A DNA stretch of 64,000 nucleotides, taken from the NCBI GenBank assembly GCA_051294375.1, contig CM119265.1:5627696-5691695 (forward strand). Reading direction: 5' to 3'. The notes under the pieces are model-generated. The model worked only from the letters and a program-made list of their open reading frames with translations. It did not search any database and was not told the DNA's origin. This document shows, one piece after another, positions 1 to 10,250 of the stretch. The stretch is from Paraspadella gotoi. Its lineage: Eukaryota > Chaetognatha. The number at the start of each line of letters is the position of its first letter. The stretch's first letter is position 1. Position numbers and translations under genes: made by a program.

Positions 1-195
1 CGCACAAAATTCCTCTTCCTGAATGAAGCCCGCTGGCTGCTCGTCGGCAAGGCCCATGGCTTTCGGATTAGGATTCACGGTAGAGTCATTATGCTCGTTC
101 GGGTCCAATATAAAATTGTTAATCGAAAACAAAAGCCCTTTGCTTTCTTCGGATTATTTTTAACGTTTAGAATATTAGCCTCGCCTTCCACCTAA
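1..195 (+). other. possible fragment of an SLC22-like exon
   Basis: The first frame is open from base 1 to a stop near 195. Residues encoded at about 22-54 read NEARWLLVGKA, which resembles the SLC22/SLC2 motif PES-[AP]-R-W-L-L-x-x-G-K, but with the proline and serine missing. Nothing else in the frame is recognisable, no splice site clearly bounds it, and it is cut by the window edge. It could be the end of another transporter gene to the left, or chance. Weak call. Confidence 0.15.
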
Positions 196-640
196 AAAAT
201 GAAAGTAGAGACAACTGTACTTTTGCTAACCATGTATTCAAAATTAGACATTCTTCGTGGGCATGACGTTGGGAAAATTGAGCTAAAAAAGGAGTTCATT
301 TGTTACCAAAACAAGCAAATCAACGCTTGGAAATTTTTTTACTTTTTTTAGGCTCAATGGATAGAGAAAACATGGGCTTTTCATATAATAAGTCAAAATG
401 GAGTTTGGTTCTTTCTTATTGAAAGAACGAGCTGGTTTAACGTTTACGTAAGTTACGAAGGGGTCAAACCAGTCAACTTCAAATGGCATTTTAATACATG
501 AAAAATGAAAATTCCGCTCCGCGCCTCCACCTCGTTGCCCTGCCCAAGACCCTACACTTTCAAGAATCTACCCATATTATTACTATTTTAATAAAGGCTT
601 GACCAGGGATTTTATATAGAATCGATTTCAAGCGGAAACA
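196..640. other. intergenic, nothing recognised
   Basis: AT-rich single-copy-looking sequence. I see no coding exon, RNA gene or repeat here. Confidence 0.6.
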
Positions 641-692
641 TTGATCCACCCGTCGACCGAAACGACTGGACATCCCCAGATTGAGGAATGGA

Positions 693-759
<67 letters not shown>

Positions 760-926
760 GTCGGAGAGATTAGATCAAGATGGAGAAATAAGTCTCTTCG
801 AAGAGAGCGGGATGGCGGGAAAATTTGTCTGTGAAAAAACGTCCCAAGGATTCGAATGGTAAAGAAAACTAAAAAAAAATAGACAAAAAAGAAGGGAAAG
901 TAAGAGAGAGAGAGAGAGGAGAGAGC

Positions 927-957
<31 letters not shown>

Positions 958-1250
958 CGNNNNNNNNNNNNNNNNNNNNNNNNNGGTAAAAGGGGGCAGG
1001 GGAGCGGCGCTGAGGAGGAAGAAATGTGGGCGTGGTCGGACCGAGGGGATAAAGATGGCGGGAAGGGGAGGGACGAAGGACGACGCCCTAAGCTGAAAAG
1101 GCGAAGCGTCGAAAGAAGCGACGCCGAATGTCATTTCGAAGCAATTAAGGGCCGAGCTTCGTTCCGTCCGACTGCGATTGTCAGGAGCAGTGGGTTTTGG
1201 AGTAGCGGGGTAAAGATGAAATTGGAAGATTATAATTTAGCAGAAAATTA
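641..1250. repeat. (AG)n microsatellites around a 25-N gap
   Basis: Two interrupted (AG)n tracts lie at about 694-757 and 903-957. The second runs into a run of exactly 25 N (960-984). The Arg/Glu-rich and Leu/Ser-rich reading frames here are translations of the dinucleotide repeat and are not genes. The flanking 985-1250 is purine-rich and shows nothing else. Confidence 0.85.
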
Positions 1251-2086
1251 AATCAAATCTTTGAACAAGATAAACTTTCATCTCCTAATTATGGTTAACT
1301 TAGTATCGTTTGAAAACAGTCACAGATCGAAATTATAAAACTCCTTAAAAAAGTAGCGGACGGAAAGTAAAAAATAGCCTGAACATTGTATCTTGAGGTG
1401 AAATAGAAGATCGACGTGGATTGAGAATAGGTTTTAATTAGGGTCATCGGTGTCGTTTTTTATGTCATGCATTGTCTTCACAATCAACCCTCTTAGAATC
1501 CTTATCCTCAACCGCTTCCACAACACATCGTCGTCGTCGTCGTCGTCGTCGTCGTCTTCGTCGTCGTCCCCGTCGGCCGGCGTCTTTGCCTCGACTGAAT
1601 TTCCTTTTTGACAAATGGAGAATCGTGTGGAGATCGACGACCTCGAAGTCGACTTTCGATTTCGTCTTCAAAAGCTGTCGCAACCCGACTTCTTCCTCCG
1701 CCCTCCAACCCCTTCTCTTCACCCTTTCGATACACTCGCTCACCCTTTCCCCCTCTCCCCTCATTTCCCTTTCTTTCTACTTTGTTGCCGAATTTCCGCC
1801 TCGCTACATTTTCAGTATTCCTTTGGTTTCTCTTTCACAATTTCGAGATCTCGTTATTGTTATTGTTATTGTTCACGATCCAACCTTTTCCCTCCTCTTC
1901 ATTTTCTTTCTTCCATTCACCACCAAAAAAGGGAAGAATCGTGTGACTCGCGACGATCATTGTTCACGACAGACGGAATACTAAAAACAGAAATTCGGTT
2001 TTTTAAAAATTCAGGAAGACGTATGTAAAAAAAAATTATTACCAAAAACTTATTACTTAATCAACATGGTATATACTACAGTACCG
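1251..2086. other. intergenic with a (CGT)n tract
   Basis: Contains a triplet microsatellite of CGT units at about 1529-1575 followed by pyrimidine-rich DNA to 1920. Three overlapping frames on the plus strand are open here only because the sequence is poor in A and G. No splice-bounded exon or conserved protein motif is visible. Confidence 0.6.
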
Positions 2087-2158
2087 GGGAGTATAGCTCA
2101 GCGGTAGAGCATTCGACTGCAGATCGACAGGTCCCCGGTTCAATTCCGGGTGCTCCCT
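2087..2158 (+). tRNA. tRNA-Cys, anticodon GCA
   Basis: A complete 72-nt cloverleaf without intron. The acceptor stem GGGAGTA pairs with TGCTCCC, with discriminator base T as expected for tRNA-Cys. The D arm is GCTC/GAGC around AGCGGTA. The anticodon loop is CTGCAGA with GCA at the anticodon positions. The T arm is CCCGG/CCGGG around TTCAATT. The internal promoter boxes TAGCTCAGCGG and GGTTCAATTCC are intact. The first anticodon-stem pair (TTCGA against TCGAC) is a T-C mismatch; the other four pair. A T4 run 12 nt downstream would end RNA polymerase III transcription. Confidence 0.97.
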
Positions 2159-2169
2159 TGAAATGACTA

Positions 2170-2193
2170 TTTTACTTTATCGTTTTTTTTTTT
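2170..2193 (+). terminator. RNA polymerase III terminator of the tRNA-Cys gene
   Basis: A T4 run at 2170-2173 and a stronger T11 run at 2183-2193 lie just downstream of the tRNA 3' end. Runs of four or more T on the coding strand are the standard eukaryotic Pol III stop. Confidence 0.75.
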
Positions 2194-2854
2194 GTTACGT
2201 TTTAAATATATAAAAGAGAGAACTTTAATTATCAAAACAAATAAATAATAAGAAAAGACATTTTGAATTTGTGAATATTCACGACTTCGATTTTGATTAT
2301 TGTTATTGTTATTCCTTCTCTTATTATTTGATCTCAATAATCAAAATCGATCCCGATTCCATTTCGCTGTCATTCGATGCCATCGGCTGCCATCCAGTGC
2401 CACTCGATGCCATTCAACTCGTTCGGAGATAGAATTAATTAGTTTGTGCCAGCTGAGATTTTTGGGAGTCGCGCTGTCGGAATTTCGGTCTGAATTATTT
2501 TTCATATGATTTTCATTCAATGTTGGAAATTCGTTGATGCTTCAATAAACATTGCTTGTACTTGTTCGATGTTGATTGATGCTGTCATCAGCGGCACTTT
2601 TGTAAAAGCGGAATCTTTTCATTCATTCTCTTTCTCTCTTCTGTCATTAATTAATTAGATTCTTTTATTGATTGTCACTAATTAACCCTGTTAACATCTG
2701 CAGATATTCTTGCAAAAAGTACTGCATCAGGATATATAGAGTTATCATCATTAATTAAAAACAACGACGACGACAAAAAGTGTCGATGATGGCGATGATG
2801 ACGATGATGACGATGATGACGATGATGAAGATGATGAAGATGATGACGATGATG
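2194..2854. other. intergenic, ends in a (GAT/GAC)n tract
   Basis: AT-rich sequence with no exon recognised. An imperfect trinucleotide tract of GAT with interspersed GAC and GAA units runs from about 2786 to 2853 and abuts the start of the direct repeat that follows. Confidence 0.6.
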
Positions 2855-3210
2855 AGAACCGAAAATCTACGAAAAATCTGAAATATTTCATTTAAAAAAA
2901 TCGCCCAGCCTTAGCCTAAGGTAGAAAATCGATTTTTCTTCCGCGGAAAAAAAATCGTTATGAATACAAGTTTGGTAACATAGAAATTTGAAAATGAAGG
3001 CATGAAGTAAGAAAAAGCTAAAAGAAAGCTGAAAGCTAAAATCTTTAAAAAATTCTAATAAACGATCCTATGGATTACTTGAATTGAACAAAAATTGATT
3101 TTATTTTTATTTAACCAATCACTCAAAGTTCGATATAAATTTTTTTTCGGAAGAAAATTCACTTTTTGCAACATTTCGGACAATCTTTATTCAGTTACTC
3201 TTTGAGTCTT

Positions 3211-3288
<78 letters not shown>

Positions 3289-3807
3289 CTTACCTATCTC
3301 TTTTTTTCGAAAAGCGAATTCCCTCTCCTTACCTCCTCCTATTTATCATTCAACCGCCACAACTCATCTCCATAGCTTGCTCCTAGTTTACTCCTCTTTT
3401 TGTTTTTATCATTTCCTCCAGTTACCTCCTCCTCTTCCTCCTCTTCCTCCTCCTCTTCCTCCTCCACTGCACGCACTTTCGCTACGAAAAACACGCCGCC
3501 CATTCCTATTCACACCTTGGTCCTTTTCGGTCGTCGTGGTCGTCGTCGTGTCGTCGTCGTCGTGGTCGACGCGTATCTCGTCTTCCTCCGTCGTCGTCGC
3601 TTCACCCGGCTCGTCGTCGTCGTCGTCGTCGTCGTTTTCCTCGCCTCAGCCTTTCCTCGGATTTCCTTTTTACTTTCCAACCAAACGTTACCTTCTTATT
3701 TCCTTTTTTTTCTTCTGTCTCATTTTTTCCCTTTTTTTTCTTTTTCTCTTCCCGTTCTATTAAATCCCGGGGATTTTTCCGCCTCCCTTTTCTCGTCTCT
3801 CTCTCTC

Positions 3808-3853
<46 letters not shown>

Positions 3854-3999
3854 TCTCTCTCTCTCTCGTCTCTCTCTCTCTCTCTCTCTTTCTTTCTGAT
3901 TTATCGTCGATTGCGTCTTTATTGTTTTGGATGTTGTTTGTTTCTTTCTGTGTTGCAAACTGTTGTGGGGACTAAAAAGAAAGACCATAAAAAATATTT
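2855..3999 (+). repeat. 1.1-kb direct repeat, copy 1
   Basis: This segment recurs in the same orientation at 4553-5719 with only small indels. Landmarks in order are a block containing CGCCCAGCCTTAG, a long (CT)n run (3214-3282), a CTCCTCTTC-rich stretch, a (CGT)n-rich stretch (3530-3640) and a second (CT)n run (3797-3895). The serine/leucine-rich open frames through it are repeat translations. Similarity ends in the shared AAGACCATAAAAAATATT motif. Confidence 0.9.
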
Positions 4000-4095
4000 C
4001 AAACGTTGTGTGTGTATGTCTCTCTCTCTCTCTACTCTCTCTCGTCTCTCTCTCTTTCTCTCGTCTCTCATCTCTCTCTCTCTCTCTCTCTCTCT

Positions 4096-4141
<46 letters not shown>

Positions 4142-4552
4142 TTCCTTCTCTCCAGAACGATAACTAACACATCAAAGGCAACAACGAATGACACGCGGCG
4201 TCAAACTTCGATACATTTCTGCACTCGTTCATTCATATGAGATGAAAAAAAAATCTTATACTTTGGGCCAATATTTCTCTCTCTACTCCTCTTCTGCTCC
4301 TCTCTCTCTCTCTCTTCTCTCTCTGTCTCTACTCTCTCTGCATCTCTCCTCTCTCTCTCTCTCTCTCTCGTCTGTCCCTCTCTCTCATCTCTCTCGTCTC
4401 CAAAGTCAAGAGGAATCTAAAAAAAAAAGCTCCTTTTCNNNNNNNNNNNNNNNNNNNNNNNNNACGACGAATGATGAAGATGATGGAACGATAATGATTG
4501 CACACACCTTTTTTTTAGTGATTCTTAGTGATTTTTAGTGATTCTTTGTAAA
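4000..4552. repeat. (CT)n spacer with a 25-N gap between the direct repeats
   Basis: Interrupted (CT)n tracts at 4018-4150 and 4275-4400 flank a short AT-rich unique stretch. A run of exactly 25 N lies at 4439-4463. No gene is visible. Confidence 0.8.
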
Positions 4553-4927
4553 AAGAACCGAAAATCTCGAAAAATCTGAAATATTTCATTTAAAAAAATC
4601 GCCCAGCCTTAGCTAAGGTAGAAAATCGATTTTTCTCCGCGGAAAAAAAATCGTTATGAATACAAGTTTGGTAACATAGAAATTTGAAAATGAAGGCATG
4701 AAGTAAGAAAAAGCTAAAAGAAAAGCTGAAAGCTAAAATCTTTAAAAAATTCTAATAAACGATCCTATGGATTACTTGAATTGAACAAAAATTGATTTTA
4801 TTTTTATTTAACCAATCACTCAAAGTTCGATATATAATTTTTTTTTCGGAAGAAAATTCACTTTTTGCAACATTTCGGACAATCTTTATTCAGTTATCTT
4901 TGAGTCTTTCTTTTCTCTTCTCTCTCT

Positions 4928-4995
<68 letters not shown>

Positions 4996-5547
4996 CTCTC
5001 TTTTACCTTACCTATCTCTTTTTTTCGAAAAGCGAATTCCCTCTCCTTACCTCCTCCTATTTATCATTCAACCGCCACAACTCATCTCCATAGCTTGCTC
5101 CTAGTTTACTCCTCTTTTTGTTTTTATCATTTCCTCCAGTTACCTCCTCCTCTTCCTCCTCTTCCTCCTCCTCTTCCTCCTCCAGCTGCACGCACTTTCG
5201 CTCACGAAAAACACGCCGCCCATTCCTATTCACACCTTGGTCCTTTTCGGTCGTCGCGTGGTCGTCGTCGTCGTGGTCGACGCCGTATCTCGTCTTCCTC
5301 CGTCGTCGTCGGCTTCCTCCGGCTCGTCGTCGTTCGTCGTCGTTCGTGTCGTTTTCCTCGCCTCAACCTTTCCTCGGATTTCCTTTTTACTTTCCAACCA
5401 AACGTTACCTTCTTATTTCCTTTTTTTTTTCTTGCTGCCTCATTTTTTTCCCTTTTTTTTTTCTTTTTCTCTTCCCGTTCTATTAAAATCCCGGGGATTT
5501 TTCCGCCTCCCTTTTCCTCGTCTCTCTCTCTCTCTCTCTCCTCTCTC

Positions 5548-5608
<61 letters not shown>

Positions 5609-5719
5609 TCTCTTTCTTTCTGATTTATCGTCGATTGCGTCTTTTATTGTTTTGGATGTTGTTGTTTCTTTCTGTGTTGCAAATGTTGTGGGACTAAAAG
5701 AAAGACCATAAAAATATTC
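4553..5719 (+). repeat. 1.1-kb direct repeat, copy 2
   Basis: Second copy of 2855-3999, same landmarks and order, differing by scattered one- and two-base indels and by microsatellite length. Because the two copies are separated by a gap and (CT)n sequence, they may be unmerged contig ends and not a biological duplication. Confidence 0.9.
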
Positions 5720-6058
5720 GAGGAAACCTTTTTTCTTCCTCCTCCTCATTTTTCCATTTGACGTGAAAATGACAAACTCCATTTCGTCAACCGAACTTGA
5801 GTGGCGCCTTTTTTTCCAGGACAACGCGGCTGGCGTCAGGCGTTCTTTTTTCTTCGCGCCTGACGCCAAACAATCGTCGCTCTGTTCTCACGCCAACGAA
5901 CGGAAAAAAACATTAGATCTGTTTGTGAAACGAATCTCACGGTTTCCCTTTTTTTTAAACCTTTTTTTATTTTGCGTCAAAAAAAACGAAAAGAAGAAAT
6001 TAAAAACAAAAAGACGACGCCTTCTTGCCACCTGGTTATCTCCCGTTGGGAGATTGGC

Positions 6059-6096
<38 letters not shown>

Positions 6097-7004
6097 GAAA
6101 TCAAGAAAAAAAAAATCAAAACGTAAAACAAATAAAAAACAACAAATAAAACATACTAAACAACTTCGCCCCCCCAAAAAAAACAACATAAACGAGTTTT
6201 AGCGGCCGGAATATTTCTTCTCGCTGTCCCGAGGTCGGTGACACTACGCGCGGATACCGTCGTTACGGTTTAACGGTTATCGTCGTCGTCGTCGTCGTCG
6301 TCGTCGTCTCCCCGGCGTCGTTACCCATTAGGACGTCGCCGTTTCTCCCCTCGTCTTCTCCGCCCGCCTTCGCTCGGTCGTACATCCTCGTTTGTTTTCA
6401 TTGTTGTTCTTTTGTCGATATCCGCGTCGGATCCTGACGATCGTTTGCCCTCCCGAATGGGGGGGACATCTGGCGGAGGAAGAGGGGAGAAAGGTATGGG
6501 GGAGAATATGGAGGGGGGGATTTAAAGGGTCATTTTTCGTCAGGGGGTAAAGTTGACGCTTGAATTGTGTGGGGCGGGAGAAGGGAGATTTCGGATTTTC
6601 GGATCTATAGATTGGCCATGAATGATTAGAAATGAGATAGCCAGGTACTCTGGGTGTGAATAAACGAGACTGTGAGAGAGTCTTGATTGAAAGCTTGCAG
6701 GGACCTGCTAAGTCATTATCTTGTAAGAGTGATGGAGGCCTTAAACCACCAAAGCCTGTCCAAAGTCAGGGGCAAAATAGCTTATTTATTAAATGAATGG
6801 ATAACTTTTATATTGGTAGTAGAAATTTCATATTAGTGATCGCCGGTTGTAGATTAAAAATGACTGGAAAGAGGAAGAGGTGTATTAGAAATGGGGTATT
6901 GGATATTTGATATCGAGGATCGAAGCTTTGCAGACTAATTTTGAGAGGATTAACGATTGTCGAAAAAAAAAAATCCCTGATCCCAAACATATAATTGGGG
7001 TCTG
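5720..7004. other. intergenic with a perfect hairpin and a (GTC)n tract
   Basis: Holds the hairpin listed separately at 5831-5868, a short (CT)n run at 6062-6093 and a (GTC)n tract at about 6280-6307, then purine-rich DNA. A frame from 5763 to 6149 is open but runs into the (CT)n repeat and has no recognised domain. Confidence 0.55.
5831..5868. repeat. perfect 12-bp inverted repeat (hairpin)
   Basis: Arms 5831-5842 and 5857-5868 are exact reverse complements (TGGCGTCAGGCG and its complement) around a 14-base pyrimidine-rich loop. The stem is GC-rich, so a stable cruciform or RNA hairpin is possible. No gene is attached to it. Confidence 0.8.
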
Positions 7005-7190
7005 GGGATGAGAAATGACGGTGGGGAACTCGACAGGGATGAGAAATGACGGTGGGGAACTCGACAGGGATGAGAAATGACGGTGGGGAACTCGACAGGG
7101 ATGAGAAATGACGGTGGGGAACTCGACAGGGATGAGAAATGACGGTGGGGAACTCGACAGGGATGAGAAATGACGGTGGGGAACTCGACA
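7005..7190. repeat. tandem array, six identical 31-bp units
   Basis: Unit starts fall at 7005, 7036, 7067, 7098, 7129 and 7160. Each unit runs from GGGATGAGAAATGACGG to CTCGACA, and the copies look identical. The array stops at GGGATTCGG. A 31-bp unit is not a multiple of three, so the open minus-strand frame through it is not coding. There are no unique spacers between units, so it is not a CRISPR array. Confidence 0.97.
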
Positions 7191-7468
7191 GGGATTCGGA
7201 CGCAATAAAGGGGTCGTTAGCTTTGATGGGCGGGGCGTCAAAATAACGTTTAGTTTAAAGCCGATAACGCGCTTCGAGCTTACCTTTACCTTTTTGGGCT
7301 TCGTTTGTTCTTTAGTTTCCTTACCTTTTTTTTTCTCCCAAAACGGCATCGCGGGGAAAACAAAGGCAGCGCTTCCGTACATATAATTAGCGAACATTTT
7401 GTTTTTGTAATAAAGGTGGCAAATTAGTTTGTTAAGCAAGAGGGATGAATGCGGATCAGAGAGAGAGC

Positions 7469-7506
<38 letters not shown>

Positions 7507-8599
7507 TCTTATATTGTTATTGTGGAAACTCCAAAATTATTACGAAATAAGTAATAATTAATAAGTAATCGCTACAAGTTCGTAATTATTTCTTTCTTGT
7601 TTCTTTTAACCCAAACCTAGAGGATGTCAAAAAATCCTAGGAATATTAAATAGTCTAGGAAACATTTAAAATTTTCCGAAAATATGACATCATAAAATAA
7701 ACATAACTTTGTGTCGACGAAATGGACAACAATCCTATCAGACGCAAGCAGGCGACGTACAAACAATAAGTACACAAAATCAAAATCAGCCATCCAACGA
7801 TTTCTATTATCCATTCTACAAAACTCGTTTCCGCCTCAAACATGACGCATCTGCCATCTATCGTCGTTTGTTTTCCCTCAAAGTGCAAACAAAATTGTAG
7901 ACGGAATGGCACAGAGACCACGGCGCTCGTACAAGGCCAACAATGCAGACATTACATCCAACCACAAGGATAACAGAGCCAGAGACGCGGCCGTNNNNNN
8001 NNNNNNNNNNNNNNNNNNNNNNNNNNNNNNNNNNNNNNNNNNNNNNNNNNNNNNNNNNNNNNNNNNNNNNNNNNNNNNNNNNNNNNNNNNNNNNNNNNNN
8101 NNNNNNNNNNNNNNNNNNNNNNNNNNNNNNNNNNNNNNNNNNNNNNNNNNNNNNNNNNNNNNNNNNNNNNNNNNNNNNNNNNNNNNNNNNNNNNNNNNNN
8201 NNNNNNNNNNNNNNNNNNNNNNNNNNNNNNNNNNNNNNNNNNNNNNNNNNNNNNNNNNNNNNNNNNNNNNNNNNNNNNNNNNNNNNNNNNNNNNNNNNNN
8301 NNNNNNNNNNNNNNNNNNNNNNNNNNNNNNAAGAGAGAGATTTCAAACGTTGTTTAGCTCTCTCTCATGCTATCTTCCTCGTGCTCTCGTCTTTCTCTCG
8401 TCTCTCTCTTTTCGAGCCGACTCTTAGTCTTTATCTCTTTCTCTCTCTCCTCTCTCTCTCTCTCTCTCGTCTCTCTCTCTCTCTCTCTCTCAGTGCTCTC
8501 TCTCGTCTCTCTCTCTCTCTTATTATTTCTCAGCTGAGCTTTTCGAACCCCGGGATTTTAAACTTTAGTATTTTCATGGGGTGAGTTCAAGCGGAATAG
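7191..8599. other. intergenic with (AG)n, (CT)n and a 336-base gap
   Basis: An (AG)n run at about 7458-7506, an N gap at 7995-8330 and interrupted (CT)n at about 8435-8520. The rest is AT-rich. The frames crossing the gap are artefacts of reading N as open sequence. Confidence 0.6.
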
Positions 8600-9260
8600 G
8601 TAAGTGGGGCCTAGTTAAAAGAAATTACTTACGTGCGGGAAGAGTGAGGAGGGCCTTTTTAAAGCAGCAGCTAAGGGAAAAAGAGTGGGTAGGGGTAAAA
8701 TTATGAGGGTAAGGAAAATTAAGTCATCTTTTGAAGAGTTTGCTAATGCATGGAAATTAGAAAAGGTACAAGTAAATTACCAAAGAGCGGGAAGCCTTAC
8801 CCTCATCGTATGAGGGTTTTAAATTGAGAAGAGAGTATGGAAAATTAAAGGCTTTTTCAGGGAGTTTTAAAATGGGCGACAGGGTTTCGTATCAGCGGCT
8901 TATTTAAACGAATTGTAAATTAAATGTTAAACGAAATTTGGGATAGATAACACGTGTTAAGAGTATGGAGGGGCTTATTTAAAGGGGGTTGCTAATCGGG
9001 CGGGAAAGGAGAGAGTAGATACCTGAGCTTATTATAAAATAATAGTGAGGATCAGCGAGCTAATAACTTGTGGTGAGAGATTATCCAGTAAATGGAGTAA
9101 AATTGGGATTATTATAGATAGTAAAAGGGGAAGTGCTATAATCGAAGTGGGAAAGAGTATAAGGGCTTATTAGAGAGAGATGAGGAGAGTTGCTAATAAA
9201 AGTACGAAGAGTTTTTTTTTCCACATCTTAAAAACATGACGAGGATTAAGGAAGAGTAGA
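8600..9260. repeat. degenerate block of the 47-bp satellite
   Basis: Irregular recurrences of the words GGCTTATTTAAAGG, GTTGCTAAT and CGGGAAAG. The best unit is at about 8972-9015 and matches the clean array at 12019-12139. Spacing is irregular, and between clear units only fragments remain. This is either an old decayed satellite or a satellite read at low base accuracy. Confidence 0.6.
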
Positions 9261-9861
9261 GTTATTAATGGCCGAGACGTGTCTAACATTAGAAAATACC
9301 AAAGGGCCGATGCGCATTCAAGTAACATGGGCCTGAGAAAATGGGCGATAATAAAGATGGTCTCTTAATGTCTAAAGGGCATGTGTCTCCGCTTAATATG
9401 CTGGGGAGACAGGAAACTAAGTAACAAGCCTGGGATAGAATGTCGCAAAAGGCTCCGTCGATAACGCGCCGCGCCGCCCATTACGCCTTAAGAGGGGGCT
9501 AGGTTGAGGCTAGGGAAGAGAGGGGAGGGGGCGGGGCGAAGAAATTGGCGTTCTTCTGTTTCTGCGCGTCGCGTCTGCCCGCTTGGCGCCTATGCGATCG
9601 CGAGAGGTCAAACTGAAGGAAGAACGAAAACGGAGAGAAGGGGGAGTTGGGGGGGGGGAGGCTTGGAGATTGGGGGGATGGAGGATTAGATGAGGGAAGG
9701 AAAGGGAGATATGGGATTCGGACTGGAGAGAAAAAAAAAGAGACTTTAGAGTAAGAGAATGGACAGATTAGCAATAGATTTAGATGTGATAAGGCGCTAA
9801 GTTGGCAGATAGATGACTATCCGGTAACTTTCTGGTAACCCACTCTCAACAGTCATGGAAG
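9261..9861. other. intergenic, purine-rich, nothing recognised
   Basis: G-rich and A-rich sequence on the plus strand, especially 9490-9740. No exon, RNA gene or tandem repeat is recognised. Confidence 0.55.
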
Positions 9862-10045
9862 GGTCTGGGCTTGGAATTAAGGCTTGAAGGGTTTTTGCCA
9901 CGCCCCCAGGCGGCTTACGGCCGTCCTCTCTCTTCCCGCAGGTAGGTACCTGGGTCTGGGAATTGAACGCGGTACCTAGTGATCAATGAGCTGAATGGTT
10001 TTACTCAATGTGCCCACCGGGTCACAACCTGAAAGAGTCCATGTT
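9862..10045 (-). mobile_element. candidate tRNA-derived SINE
   Basis: Read on the minus strand, CGTTCAATTCCC matches the Pol III B box consensus GGTTCRANNCC except at its first G. A region with tRNA-like spacing lies upstream and a GC-rich body (GGACGGCCGTAAGCCGCCTG) lies downstream. A similar body (GGACGGGGCGCTTAACCCGCCTG without exact identity) follows the B box of the element in intron 2 of SLC22 gene A. Ends and target-site duplication are not resolved. Without other genomic copies the call is tentative. Confidence 0.3.
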
Positions 10046-10109
10046 TATAGGCGGGGTAGAAACCTAGGCCAATGCCCGACTACTTAAATAGATAACATAA
10101 ATAGAAAGA

Positions 10110-10250
10110 TCATATAGAAATAAAGACAGATAGATAGATAGACTAGATACGATAATAGATAATAACGCATAGATAGATAGAATAGAATAGATAGATAGAT
10201 AGATAGATAGATGAGAATAGATAATAGATAGATAGATAGATCAGATTAGA
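10110..10250. repeat. (GATA)n microsatellite
   Basis: Interrupted tandem GATA (ATAG/TAGA) tetranucleotides with occasional single-base slips, the longest clean stretch near 10190-10213. Confidence 0.9.

Noticed and set aside
3166-5700. Long Ser/Leu-rich plus-strand and Arg/Glu-rich minus-strand open frames
   Set aside because: They are translations of (CT)n, (AG)n and (CGT)n microsatellites, open in several phases at once, with no conserved residues and no splice structure. The same applies to similar frames near 18, 20, 21, 30, 39 and 53 kb.
5763-6149. 128-codon plus-strand frame
   Set aside because: Contains a (CT)n stretch, runs into low-complexity Lys/Asn sequence and has no recognised domain or splice context.
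7005-7190. CRISPR array
   Set aside because: Units are contiguous with no unique spacers, and the DNA is eukaryotic.
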